Shown piece by piece: positions 1-10,064 of a stretch of 64,000 nt of DNA (its first letter is position 1; each line of letters begins with the position of its first letter). Under the pieces are notes generated by a model, which did no database searches, had not been told where the DNA came from, and worked only from the letters and a program-made list of their open reading frames with translations. Source of the DNA: Leptodactylus fallax (taxonomy: Eukaryota; Chordata; Amphibia; Anura; Leptodactylidae); NCBI GenBank assembly GCA_947044405.1, contig CAMRHE010000353.1:1817501-1881500 (forward strand), read 5' to 3'. The translations under genes were made by a program, and so were the position numbers.

Positions 1-91
1 GACTACCTCTTGAAGCTCATCAAGAGAATGCCAAGAGTGTGCAAAGCAGTAATCAAAGCAAAAGGTGGCTACTTTGAAGAACCTAGAATAT
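1..91 (+). mobile_element. Fragment of DD38E Tc1 element (end of transposase)
   Basis: Near-identical to 7009-7099, the last codons of the complete Tc1 copy further right. It carries the T-version of one variable base that the 5' inverted repeat of that copy also shows, so it could be a piece of either arm. Similarity stops abruptly after the final coding triplets and no Tc1 terminus follows, so the copy is truncated on its right. The rest lies outside the window. Confidence 0.85.
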
Positions 92-122
92 ATGTATGTG
101 ATAAGACCTGAGAAATGGGTGG

Positions 123-443
123 TGTATGTAATAATATATGGTTTATGTAAAATATTTATGTTTTGAAATTTAAACCTAAGTGTGTGTCCCTTTAATACTG
201 TAGGATTCTGGGAAGTAGAATATTGCAAATTTAAGGGAGCCTGGATCTGCAAGGGAAAGCTTCAGTTGAGAGTGTGTCAGCTGAGCATTGGAATGATATT
301 TCACACTATTGTAGCTGTAACACAACAATTAATTTAATTGAATATTGTTTTTTGCTTTACTTTCATTTTGCTCAGAATAAATATGAGCGCTGTTTGACAA
401 ATCCTGTGTAAGAGTTTATTATAGTGTCAAAACTTACATCACA
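123..443 (+). mobile_element. Possible LTR-like sequence
   Basis: The stretch starts with TGTATGTAA and ends with TTACATCACA, roughly inverted termini of the TG...CA type. An AATAAA polyadenylation signal lies at about 376, followed by a TG-rich stretch as at an R/U5 junction. I find no convincing target-site duplication and no internal retroviral sequence, so this is a weak call; it may be unrelated unique DNA. Confidence 0.3.
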
Positions 444-576
444 TAGTGACATCACTTACATTGTGCCTGCAGCACCCTGAAGCCACCGGAACCAGATACA
501 GCAGACAGAACAGCGGGGGAACAAGAGGAAAGGTGAGTATTAGTTTTTTTTTATGTTTATTCCGTACCAGGAGAGA

Positions 577-669
577 GGCATAATATTGTGGGGGAAACTG
601 GATGGGGACATTAAATTGTGGGCGCAGCTGGAAGGAGGGACATTAAACTGGAGCAACTGGAAGGGGACA
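577..669 (+). repeat. VNTR, left part (~31-33 bp unit)
   Basis: About three imperfect units containing GGGGACATTAAACTGTGGG plus a CAGCTGGA-like tail. It is the left half of an array that resumes at 1428 after the inserted MITE. Confidence 0.85.
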
Positions 670-1427
670 TTAAAGGAGTTTTCCAGGCAAAAAATATTAT
701 TTTAAAAAATGTCTGATAGTGCTATTAATGGGTTAATAAATGCATCCATATACCTTTAGCAGTGTTTTGAGTGATTTCTGGGTGTCTCTGGGAGCTCCTG
801 GCTTTGTTTACATACTTCAGCTTGCTGCTATGTAGCTCCCTCACTAATCCCTCTCACCTCAGTACCCCCCTCCTTCCTCACTCCCTCCCTGTTTCTTTAG
901 ATATCCCTTCCTTCTGTACCTACTCAACCCAGCCCCAGACCCATATTATATACTTACCCTTTACGCTTCTTCTGGCGAGACAGCTCCTCCTCCTGTACTG
1001 ATTCTGTCTGTGCGCGCTCGTCTCCATCGCTTGTCTGTTCTCAGCAGCGATGATCCACCTCTACTGTGCATGCGTGGATGCGCAGTAGAGGTGAATTATC
1101 AGCAGCAGTGCGCATAGTGCTTGGAGAAGAGCGCACACAGACAGAATCAGTACAGGAGGAGGAGCTGTCTCACCGTAAGAAGCATGGAGGGTAAGTATGA
1201 TGGAGTGGATGGGGGGGGGGGGGGGAGTAGTAGTGACGATCCGTTTCCGAAAATGGGGAGACGGATCGTGACCGGATAATCAGAAAATGTCCCTGGGGCG
1301 GTCACATGACCGCCCCAGGGATATGGGTAAATATACATTTTTGCTTAATGATGTTATTTAGAAAGTAGGAGGGGGGGGTGTTTCGATTAGTGTAGGGATT
1401 TCCAGTTATCCCGGGCAACCACTTTAA
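670..1427. mobile_element. T2/Kolobok-type non-autonomous element
   Basis: The ends read TTAAAGGAGTTTTCCAGG on the left and, reverse-complemented, TTAAAGTGGTTGCCCGGG on the right, both starting at a TTAA. TTAA duplication and TTAAAGG-like ends are the published hallmark of Xenopus T2 MITEs, placed in the Kolobok superfamily. A second inverted repeat lies inside (about 948-1020 against 1131-1205, including a perfect stretch around CAGCTCCTCCTCCTGTACTG), so the centre folds back on itself. No transposase is present. The flanks are consecutive parts of one VNTR unit. Confidence 0.8.
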
Positions 1428-1815
1428 ACTGTGGGGGAAACTGGATGGGGACATTAAACTGTGGGGGCAGATGGAGGGGGACATTAAACTGGGGGCAGCT
1501 GGAGAGGGATCATAATACTGTGGGGGTAGCTGGTGAGGGACATTAAACTGTGGGGGCAACTGGAGAGAGACATTAAACTGTGTGGGCAGATGGAGGGGGA
1601 CATTAAACTGGGGCAGCTGGAGGGGGGGAATTATACTGTGGGGGTAGCTGGTGAGGGACATTAAACTGTAGGGGCAACTAGAAGGGGACTTTATACTGTG
1701 GGGATATCTGGAGGAGGACATTAAACTGGGGGCCACAGGAGGGGGACATTAAACTGTCAGAGCAGCTGGAAGGGGACATTATACTGTGGGTGCGGCAGGA
1801 GAGGAACTTTATACT
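1428..1815 (+). repeat. VNTR, right part (~31-33 bp unit)
   Basis: Roughly a dozen degenerate units of the GGGGACATTAAACTGTGGGGGCAGCTGGAG type. Units vary between CAGCTGG, CAACTGG and CAGATGG versions and in G-run length. The minus-strand open frame across it is only the translated repeat. Confidence 0.9.
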
Positions 1816-1963
1816 ATGGGGACATATCATGTTAGGGTTACTGTATGGGAGTTATACCGTGTGGGGGCAGAAAGAGAAATAGATGGGAATGGGCGGAGTC
1901 AAAGAGGAAGTGGGTGGGGTACATTCTGTCCTTCCTTCTGTCTGTTATCAGTTGTGAGGTATG

Positions 1964-2410
1964 ACAATGGCCATAGCTTACTAAAGATGCCATTGTCTAA
2001 AATGTTTGTAGCATAAAGGAAAAAATTTTTTTAATGTATGCTAACTGTATGTGGTCATATCACATGGAATCTGCTATATATGCAGCCCTGTTAACTACAA
2101 CTAAAACAGCTGACATATAGAATAGAGGTATTAAAAAAAAATGTGTATAACGTAGAGAGAAAGTATATACTGTATCTATATTACATATATACACATCACT
2201 ACAACTGTAAATGAATACTTGCATCCATGAAGACTGTTAAATCTTGTATATACAAGAATACCAAATTGTCCAATACCATTGTTTCCTGGTTAGTTGCTGA
2301 ATTTCATTGTGTAAATTCTAAAGTGTCAGTATATTTTATGCTGAGTTATATAAATACAATTTATTATCTATTAGCTAAAATCAAACAATCTGTTTAATAT
2401 ATATCTATTT
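1964..2410. other. Unassigned AT-rich sequence
   Basis: I see no coding frame, terminus or repeat family here; it is AT-rich and grades into the microsatellite that follows. Confidence 0.5.
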
Positions 2411-2412
2411 AA

Positions 2413-2452
<40 letters not shown>
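2411..2452. repeat. (TATC)n microsatellite, left half
   Basis: About ten tandem CTAT/TATC units. The same tetranucleotide resumes at 2816-2829 on the other side of the inserted LTR, so the array was continuous before insertion. Confidence 0.95.
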
Positions 2453-2815
2453 TGTGAGAAAGTGAAAGGTGTGGTTTGGGAGAACAGGTATTTTCCAGCC
2501 AGGCAGTTAAAGGGTGTGTGGTAGAAGCCCACAGCAAGGAGGTCACCTGACTAATTAAAGCCTGATATAGGCTGTGTGTCAGAACTAGGAGGTGTGACAC
2601 TACACTGAGGAAACTGACCTGTGTAGCTGTACCTGAAACAAGGTAACACTGTGTCACCCCTGTTTGAATAACCTAAGTGGGAGTCTGTTTGTGCCTTTGT
2701 AAAGGCAAACCTGTTATGCACCTGAATCTAAATAAACACCAGACTTGAGTGTGATCCAGCCTCTGTCCCTGTTTCCTGCACTGCTACCAAGCATCTACCT
2801 GAGCGATTCCCCACA
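2453..2815 (+). mobile_element. Solo LTR inserted in a microsatellite
   Basis: A 363-bp block that begins TGTGAGAA and ends CCCCACA, with TG...CA termini and a short inverted TGTG/CACA. AATAAA lies near 2730 and is followed by a CT-rich stretch. It is flanked on both sides by CTAT, a 4-bp candidate TSD, although the repeat makes the exact TSD ambiguous. No internal region or second LTR is present, as expected after recombination between two LTRs. The retroelement family cannot be told without a library. Confidence 0.65.
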
Positions 2816-2847
2816 CTATCTATCTATATATACACATATATTACAGT

Positions 2848-3219
2848 CAGGGACGGTTTTAGACAAAGTGGGGCCATGGGCAAAAATTAAAAGCGGGGCC
2901 CCAAATGCTGATATGCAAACAACACCATCGTCTTCCAGTGACAACCCCTATAATAACGCCTCCTTTCTGCCAACAAAAAAGTAATAACAAGCCCCATTTT
3001 ACCACACACAATTCAAATGAGCACCTCTGTACAGCCTAATAGATTTTTGCACCCAGTCATCAGTTATTATAGCGCCTCCTTATAAATAATAGCCCCTGCT
3101 TATAAATAATATTACACCTTTATCAGTAATAGCTCCCTTATAAATGATAAATAGTGCCCTGTATCAGTAATATCCCCCTGGGCAATTGCCCAGTTTGCCC
3201 CCCCCTAACGCCGGCCCTG
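2848..3219. mobile_element. hAT MITE with exact 8-bp TSD
   Basis: The 372-bp element runs from CAGGGACGGTTTTAGAC to GCCGGCCCTG, so its ends are CAGGG...CCCTG, the hAT-type terminus. It is flanked by ATTACAGT at 2840-2847 and again at 3220-3227, a perfect 8-bp duplication as expected for hAT transposases. The interior is non-coding. It matches, in reverse orientation, the terminal ~300 bp of the larger element 57944-61002. Confidence 0.9.
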
Positions 3220-3227
3220 ATTACAGT

Positions 3228-3392
3228 TACAACCTCGGTAGACTGATCAGGATGGTCCTTTTGCATTTAACTATTGTAAATAAAAAGCCTGCAGCTGTAA
3301 CTCAACCAGAAAAGAATCCATCTTGATGATATTCCAAAACATAATTAAATGTAAAGAAATGCAGCTCTTCCTTCAAAGAAAAGCCATACTTG
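3228..3392. other. Unassigned short spacer
   Basis: No recognisable element or coding frame. Confidence 0.4.
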
Positions 3393-3649
3393 GGGCTAGG
3401 GCTACATGGTGAATTTGACCACACGACCAAAGATCATCATATCACCCTATTACTCTTTCACTAATTTAAATGCTGCTACTGTGACTTCTAGTGCTCACTC
3501 TTTTTGTGATTAAAGGACACAGTGGCAGCTCCCCTGGGGTCTCAATGCAACTTCATTCACTTACATTGGTGAATTAGTCGCAGTGTGATATGTTGAGCAT
3601 AGGGTGTCATGATGGGAGTTGTGGTCAAAGTCACCATGTAGTCCTAACC
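3393..3649. mobile_element. MITE with ~30-bp terminal inverted repeats
   Basis: The left end GGCTAGGGCTACATGGTGA is mirrored at the right end by TCACCATGTAGTCCTAACC, with further pairing of GACCAC and GTGGTC inside. The total is about 257 bp and non-coding. I could not fix a target-site duplication, so the superfamily is open. Confidence 0.7.
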
Positions 3650-3689
3650 TTATCCTTATTATTAGGAATATATATTAGAATAGATTAAG

Positions 3690-3692
3690 AAT

Positions 3693-3723
<31 letters not shown>

Positions 3724-4396
3724 GTCCTTTAATAGTCCCACAATGGGGAAATTCAGTGTGTTACAGCAGCAAAGATAAGCAGATACAAATACAAATACAA
3801 CATGTACAGGAATATTCCAAGGTGAGAGGCATTACATTGATAGCAGACAGACAGATAGGGCGTAGCAGGGGGGGGGGGGATTTAACAGGCAGAGAGATAT
3901 TTTCAGTTCTCTGTGTGTAATGATCTCCGCTTAGGTCGGTGTTGGTTGTACAGCCTAACCGCGGTGGGGAGGAAAGACTTCCGATAGCGCTCCTTCTCAC
4001 ACCTAGGGTGGAGCAGTCGGTCACTGACAGTACTGCTCAGCGCGATCACAGTCTCATGCATGGGATGGGACTTCTTCTTCTGCATGGAGCTCACCACGGA
4101 CAGTATCCTTCTGTCACCCACCACCTGCACTGGGTCCAGTGGGCTCCCCAGGACAGAGCTGGCCCTTCTAATCAGCTTGTCAAGTTTATTTCTGTCCCTG
4201 GTTGATATACTGCTCCCCCAGCAGGCCACTCCAAAGAAGATGGCTGATGCCACTACCGAGTTGAAGAAAGTTCTAAGAAGTGCCCCCCGGATTCCAAAGG
4301 CTCTCAGTTTCCTAAGCAGGTAGAGCCTGCTGTGGCCCTTCCTGTACAGGGCCTCCATATGATCTGCCCAGTCCAGCTTATTATTAAGGAGCATAA
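3690..4396 (-). mobile_element. L2-type LINE, 5'-truncated 3' end
   Basis: A minus-strand LINE. Its 3' end lies at the left and is an (AAT)n tail preceded by a CCCCATTGTGGGACTATTAAAG-like stretch (about 3722-3750), the usual 3' end of vertebrate L2 elements. The coding part covers only the C-terminal reverse transcriptase region. Similarity stops near 4396, where sequence belonging to the neighbouring Tc1 begins. Confidence 0.8.
3903..4396 (-). pseudogene. L2 LINE ORF2 C-terminal fragment
   Basis: About 165 residues of the post-catalytic part of a LINE reverse transcriptase. The reading includes KLDWADHMEAL, YLLRKLRAFGIR, VVASAIFFGVACWGSSIS, LIRRASSVLG and RLLHPRCEKERYRKSFLPTA, the conserved C-terminal track of L2-clade proteins. 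The catalytic FADD region and the endonuclease are absent because the copy is 5'-truncated, so it cannot encode an active enzyme. The last residues at the upstream side belong to the junction rather than the LINE. Confidence 0.8.
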
Positions 4397-4399
4397 TGC

Positions 4400-5632
4400 T
4401 TAAAAAAACATGTTGCTGGTCATGATTCACAGTATCATGTTGTTCTCCTATTTGAATCTCCTCTGAAGAGTGGCATCATGGGCTCCTCAAAACAACTCTC
4501 AAATGATCTGAAAACAAAGATTGTTCAACATAGTTGTTCAGGGGAAGGATACAAAAAGTTGTCTCAGAGATTTAACCTGTCAGTTTCCACTGTGAGGAAC
4601 ATAGTAAGGAAATGGAAGACCACAGGGACAGTTCTTGTTAAGCCCAGAAGTGGCAGGCCAAGAAAAATATCAGAAAGGCAGAGAAGAACAATGGTGAGAA
4701 CAGTCAAGGACAATCCACAGACCACCTCCAAAGAGCTGCAGCATCATCTTGCTGCAGATGGTGTCACTGTGCATCGGTCAACAATACAGCACACTTTGCA
4801 CAAGGAGAAGCTGTATGGGAGAGTGATGCGAAAGAGGCCGTTTCTGAAAGCACGCCACAAACAGAGTCGCCTGAGGTATGCAAAAGCACATTTGGACAAG
4901 CCAGCTTCATTTTGGAAGAAGGTCCTGTGGACTGATGAAACAAAGATTGAGTTGTTTGGTCATACAAAAAGGCGTTATGCATGGCGTCAAAAAAACACAG
5001 CATTCCAAGAAAAACACTTGCTACCCACTGTAAAATTTGGTGGAGGTTCCATCATGCTTTGGGGCTGTGTGGCCAATGCCGGCACCGGGAATCTTGTTAA
5101 AGTTGAGGGTCGCATGGATTCAACTCAGTATCAGCAGATTCTTGAGAATAATGTACAAGAATCAGTGACGAATTTGAAGTTACGCCGGGGATGGATATTT
5201 CAGCAAGACAATGATCCAAAACACAGCTCCAAATCTACTCAGGCATTCATGCAGAGGAACAATTACAATGTTCTGGAATGGCCATCCCAGTCCCCAGACC
5301 TGAATATCATTGAACATCTGTGGGATAATTTGAAGCGGGCTGTCCATGCTCGGCGACCATCAAACTTAACTGAACTGGAACTGGATCTACTAAATATTAA
5401 TGTCACTTTTCTGTTGAGGTGCCCATACTTTTGCACCGGTCAAATTTTGGTTTAATGCATATTGCACATTTTCTGTTAGTACAATAAACCTCATTTCAAT
5501 CCTGAAATATTACTGTGTCCATCAGTTATTAGATATATCAAATTGAAATGGCTGTTGCAAACACCCAAATATTTAGAACTAAAAATGTTTAAGATTAATA
5601 GGGGTGCCCAAACTTTTTCATATGACTGTATA
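4400..5632 (+). mobile_element. Tc1/mariner element (DD34E), 5' terminus missing
   Basis: It contains a Tc1 transposase frame and a right terminus ending GGGTGCCCAAACTTTTTCAT...ACTG followed by TA. The matching left terminus is not found upstream; the sequence there is the L2 fragment, so the left inverted repeat was lost or replaced. The right end abuts a second Tc1 element that starts at 5635. Confidence 0.8.
4478..5455 (+). pseudogene. Tc1 transposase, DD34E, C-terminally rearranged
   Basis: A 325-residue frame. Residues 1-110 hold the paired-like helix-turn-helix DNA-binding region, including [15 protein letters not shown] and the GRPRK hook. The catalytic triad is visible: D153 in LWTDETK, D244 in FQQDNDPKH and E279 in [10 protein letters not shown], with 34 residues between D244 and E279. 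The frame is normal through about residue 310. The last ~17 residues are translated 3' UTR (CPYFCTG...), because a small internal deletion removed the normal C-terminus. Cut-and-paste activity is therefore unlikely. The start at 4478 fits the family's MGSSK-like N-terminus. Confidence 0.85.
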
Positions 5633-5634
5633 TA

Positions 5635-5902
5635 CAGTACAGACCAAAAGTTTGGACACACCTTATCATTCCAAGAGTTTTCTGTATTTTCATGACTATA
5701 AAAATTGTAAATTCACACTGAAGGCATCAAAACTATGAATTAACACATGTGGAATTATATACTTTACAAAAAAGTGTGAAACGACTGAAAATATGTCTTA
5801 TATTCTAGGTTCTTCAAAGTAGCCACCTTTTGCTTTGATTACTGCTTTGCACACTCTTGGCATTCTCTTGATGAGCTTCAAGAGGTAGTCACCTGAAATG
5901 GT
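5635..5902 (+). repeat. Left long terminal inverted repeat of the Tc1 element
   Basis: It pairs with 6998-7263 along its whole length with few mismatches. The inner ~105 bp are the reverse complement of the last transposase codons. Confidence 0.92.
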
Positions 5903-5959
5903 TTTCACTTCACAGGTGTGCCCTGTCAGGTTTAATAAGTGGGATTTCTTGACTTATAA

Positions 5960-7102
5960 ATGGGGTTGGGACCATCAGTTGTGTTGTTCAGAAGTCAGGT
6001 GGATACACAGCTGATAGTCCTACTGAATGGAGTGTTAGAATTTGTATTATGGCAAGAAAAAAAGCAGTTAAGTAAAGAAAAACGAGTGGCCATCATTACT
6101 TTAAGAAATGAAGGTCAGTCAGTCCGAAAAATTGGGAAAACTTTGAAAGTGTCCCCAAGTGCAGTGGCCAAAACCATCAAGCGCTACAAAGAAACTGGCT
6201 CACATGAGGACCGCCCCAGGAAAGGAAGACCAAGAGTCACCTCTGCTGCGGAGGATAAGTTCATCCGAGTCACCAGCCTCAGAAATCGCAGGTTAACAGC
6301 AGCTCAGATTAGAGACCAGGTCAATGCCACACAGAGTTCTAGCAGCAGACACATCTCTACAACAACTGTTAAGAGGAGACTGTGTGCAGCAGGCCTTAAT
6401 GGTAAAATAGCTGCTAGGAAACCACTGCTAAGGACAGGCAACAAGCAGAAGAGACTTGTTTGGGCTAAAGAACACAAGGAATGGACATTAGACCTGTGGA
6501 AATCTGTGCTTTGGTCTGATGAGTCCAAATTTGAGATCTTTGGTTCCAACCACCGTGTCTTTGTGCGACACAGAAAAGGTGAACGAATGGATTCTACATG
6601 CCTGGTTCCCACCGTGAAGCATGGAGGAGGAGGTGTGATGGTGTGGGGGTGCTTTGCTGGTGACACTGTTGGGGATTTATTCAAAATTGAAGGAATACTG
6701 AACCAGCATGGTTACCACAGCATCTTGCAGCGGCATGCTATTCCATCCGATTTGCGTTTAGTTGGACCATCATTTATTTTTCAACAGGACAATGACCCCA
6801 AACACACCTCCAGACTGTGTAAGGGCTATTTGACCAAGAAGGAGAGTGATGGGGTGCTACGCCAGATGACCTGGCCTCCACAGTCACCAGACCTGAATCC
6901 AATCGAGATGGTTTGGGGTGAGCTGGACCGCAGAGTGAAGGTAAAAGGGCCAACAAGTTCTAAGCATCTCTGGGAACTCCTTCAAGACTGTTGGAAGACC
7001 ATTTCAGGTGACTACCTCTTGAAGCTCATCAAGAGAATGCCAAGAGTGTGCAAAACAGTAATCAAAGCAAAAGGTGGCTACGTTGAAGAACCTAGAATAT
7101 AA
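5960..7102 (+). pseudogene. Tc1 transposase, DD38E, start-codon frame disrupted
   Basis: The long frame gives 380 residues, but the natural start is probably the ATG at 6049, which is one base out of frame: a run of seven A at 6057-6063 appears to have gained a base, and that ATG frame stops after eight codons. From KQLSKEKR (about residue 35) onward the frame is uninterrupted. Helix-turn-helix (GQSVRKIGKTLKVSPSAVAK) and GRPR are followed by D187 (LWSDESK), D277 (FQQDNDPKH) and E316 (DLNPIEMVWGELD); 38 residues separate D277 and E316. The C-terminus is full length and lies inside the right inverted repeat. The 5960 start would add unrelated N-terminal residues. Confidence 0.88.
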
Positions 7103-7263
7103 GACATATTTTCAGTTGTTTCACACTTTTTTGTAAAGTATATAATTACACGTGTTAATTCATAGTTTTGATGCCTTCAGTGTGAATTTACAATTTTTAT
7201 AGTCATGAAAATACAGAAAACTCTTGGAATGAGAAGGTGTGTCCAAACTTTTGGTCTGTACTG
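6998..7263 (-). repeat. Right long terminal inverted repeat of the Tc1 element
   Basis: Mirror of 5635-5902. It contains the stop codon at 7100-7102 and the last ~35 codons of the transposase, so coding and terminal sequence overlap. Confidence 0.92.
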
Positions 7264-7265
7264 TA

Positions 7266-7879
7266 TATATAAAAAAAATATATATGTATACATATATTTT
7301 ATTATAATATTATAAAATATAGATATGGACACCACATTGTGACCCTATATTAACAAGAAATCATTGATGTAGTGCTCATAGCACACTATATATTGATGAA
7401 AGGGATTATGACCTCAAGAAATAAATTCCTCTTTTTGTCATAACATGAAATAAAAATTGTCTACGACAGGAAGAACATAGATCCCAAAGGGCCTCTTTCA
7501 TTATACAAAAAAAACCTATCATCAAAAGTGAAAAATGTTTCTTTAGTAAAAAAAAAATCCATGAACATTAATATCCAATTCACGTAATTTCTATGAGTAT
7601 GAACTGTAGTTATGGAATTGTTAGCAACCAGTGTTATTATCAAGTCATGAGGGATTTAAGAATAAATCCCTCATCACATCAGATATCACCCAGCAATAGC
7701 TGGTGACCATCTTCTTAGTGATCCAGGGTTGCAAAAGACCATTAATCAAGACACTGAGTCACCCACAAAAGACCATCAACACAGGCATTGTTGTCTCCCA
7801 CAAAAGACCATCACTGAGTCTCCCACAAATGGGTCGTAGAGAAGGAGGACATGTCCTTGTGGACTTCTGTTAATTCAGA
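7266..7879. other. Unassigned AT-rich sequence
   Basis: TA-rich just after the Tc1, then sequence with three CCACAAAAGACCATCA-like phrases around 7740-7830. No coding frame or element ends recognised. Confidence 0.4.
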
Positions 7880-8198
7880 CAAATGACAATTACAAACATT
7901 GGTATTGTGCTTTTCTCACCAAGGGACTCAATGCGCAGGGAGCATTGTGGAGTGAGGAAGTTAGTGGCTGCCGTACAGGCGCTCATTCCCAAAACCCACA
8001 AGGGTCAGATGTTTTACAGGAAGCCAATTTACCTATCAGTATATTTTTGCCATGTGGCAGGGAACTGGAGCACCTGGAGGAAAGCCACGCAAACACAAGG
8101 AGAACATGCAAACTCCATGAAGATGTTGCCCTTGGCCCAATTCAAAACCAGAACCCCAGTGCTGCAAGGCAACAGTGCTAATCACTGAGATACCATGC
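7880..8198 (-). mobile_element. V-SINE (tRNA-headed SINE)
   Basis: Read on the minus strand it begins at 8198 with a tRNA-like head (TCTCAGTGATTAGCACT for the A-box area and TTTTGAATTGG for the B-box area, about 8136-8146). The conserved V-domain follows at about 8050-8126, with GGAGTTTGCATGTTCTCC and TTTCCTCCAGGTGCTCC. A LINE-like tail leads to about 7880. RNA polymerase III boxes are degenerate, so this is an old copy. The left boundary is approximate. Confidence 0.8.
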
Positions 8199-10064
8199 AC
8201 ATATGGTGGTAACAGAATTATCAATTCAAATATTCATATTGTTTTTCTGCAAGGATTTCCAGACAGATATAATTCTGATGTATGTACAGTACCACTTTAA
8301 AGTAGTTTGTTCATTTCATTGGTCCACTGTGGTTGTACTGTAAATGTTTTGTATCATCTTTTGCTTTTAGAAAAAATCATCTAGTTCCAAATACCTAAAT
8401 GTAATGTGGACCTGTGTATCATGACCTACAATATACATTATTTCTCAAAAAATGGAATAAAGTATGGATTTTATCTAAAGAGTGCACTGGATCTCTTTAT
8501 GTGTGATTGTACTTTCACGTAAGCCATTCAAGCATCCTGCATTTATTTGGACATGGCTGGTTTAATACTAATTTGCATTTACCTGAAATACCCTACAAAT
8601 GTGACAATATTTGTGCAGTTTTTATGTTTCTATAATATATTGTGGATTTAATGTGGTAATGAAGAAAAAAGTAAGATATCAAAACTGCAGTATAATGTAG
8701 TTTTTATAATACATCAAAAATAATGCAACAAAAAGCTATAAAAATACAAAGGGTGGATAGAAATCCATGATGTTCTATTCACAAACATAACTTCTGCAAT
8801 GAGTTTTTGGTCAAATGCAACATAAACAGTAAGCCCAGCCTTACTATAACTGAAGCAATGTGAAGAGAGGCTACAAAGATGAGTGCAGTTATGAAGTCCA
8901 CGTAATGTAAATGCTTCATGTCTACAAACCACTCAGTCATAAATACCAGAAATGTTCGTATTTAGGTTTTAGTAAGATGAAAATGTGTTAAATACAAATA
9001 CCACATCACATAGTCACATCATAAAAGTAATGCACCAAGGCTTACCTGTATTGGACTGAAAATGTATGTGGCAGCTACAACTTATATCAAGCATCAAAAA
9101 GCTAAGATCTGGTATTCTAAGATGGATTTCCTACTATCATTCAGTGCCTTAAAACAGTGTAAATATATTTACTATCTTGATTTAGACTGAATAATCTTTA
9201 AGGGATAATTTAAGGAAGTGAAGCTGAGCTTACCCTTGGCAGAATCTTAATTGATAGTGAATGTTGTAGCCAGCATGAAATGCCCAGCAGAGTGACAGCA
9301 GGTAGGCATTGAAGCTGCTGCCTGTTTCTTTTTCACCTGTGCATGGAGAGATGATGTGTAATTTTCAATCAGCAATCACTACTCAAAGGTTTATTAACTT
9401 AGATCTTTAGACTAAAGGGAGGAGCAATAAAAGGGAAATGAGAAAAGCTTACAGGAAACCATAGACCCGTAACCTACAGGAAACCAAATACACACACAAG
9501 CAGACACACATAGGAACTTCACAGTGTAACATACTGTACTTCAGTCTGCTCCATTAGTAACATAAATATATCTCTTCTACAGGCAATTCAAGCTACATTG
9601 TAGGGGCTTGTTTTAGGGGTGTGCCTTATCTCCCCACACGTTGTATTCTGAGATCACCAGTGATCGATGTAGCTAGATGTATCATCGCCCAGAATTGGAC
9701 GCAAGCCAAATAACTAAAGTACTTCAGAAGCTGAGATTTTTTCCAACAGATGTGACACTTCATCACATGTGCCATTTTGTGTGGCCTACAACAGAAAGAA
9801 GAGCACACTTATTGTGTCTGTCTCACATTATTGTTTTTTCTTATGTAACATTTTGATTGTTTACTAGATACAAGGGCTCACTGGTGCCCCTGTGTCTACA
9901 CTCCTGGTAACAGCCTGTGGACAATACCAATATCCAAGTCTATAGCCTCATTGTGAGAATACAAGAAAGTGCTAACATTACGAATCTCAGAGGAGAAAAA
10001 GAAAATGGCTAAAACTTAACTTTTATTAAAGGATATCTATAAAGGGCTTATCATGATCACACCC
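8199..10064. other. Unassigned sequence without recognised elements
   Basis: I found no convincing coding frame, inverted termini or known repeat in this 1.9 kb. It is AT-rich, with ordinary short open frames only. Confidence 0.45.

Larger units (their letters stand above)
444..1963 (+). mobile_element. VNTR-bearing DNA element, copy 1 (left end truncated)
   Basis: This is the reverse-complement relative of the element at 25249-26418. Both share a GC-rich stretch next to a TGAGTATTAG-like segment (here 450-545), a VNTR with the motif ACATTAAACTGTGGGGG, and a terminal block ending GAGGTATG (here 1880-1963). The left terminus seen in the other copy is not visible here. A T2-type MITE (670-1427) sits inside the VNTR. 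No reading frame looks coding; the open frames come from the repeat. It is a non-autonomous DNA element of uncertain superfamily. Confidence 0.65.
5635..7263 (+). mobile_element. Complete Tc1-type element, DD38E (Intruder-like)
   Basis: A 1629-bp element from CAGTACAGACCAAAAG to its mirror image, flanked by TA at 5633-5634 and 7264-7265, the Tc1/mariner target duplication. It carries one transposase frame. Inverted repeats are unusually long (~267 bp) and the arms differ at only a handful of bases, implying recent insertion. In the literature DD38E Tc1 relatives are called Intruder; that assignment is inferred here from the spacing of the triad. Confidence 0.9.

Noticed and set aside
771..1001. 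76-residue plus-strand open frame
   Set aside because: Lies in the interior of a T2-type MITE, with low-complexity Leu/Ser composition and no motif.
1302..1736. 144-residue minus-strand open frame rich in QFNVP
   Set aside because: Pure repeat translation of the VNTR.
7883..8188. 101-residue plus-strand open frame
   Set aside because: It is the antisense of a V-SINE.
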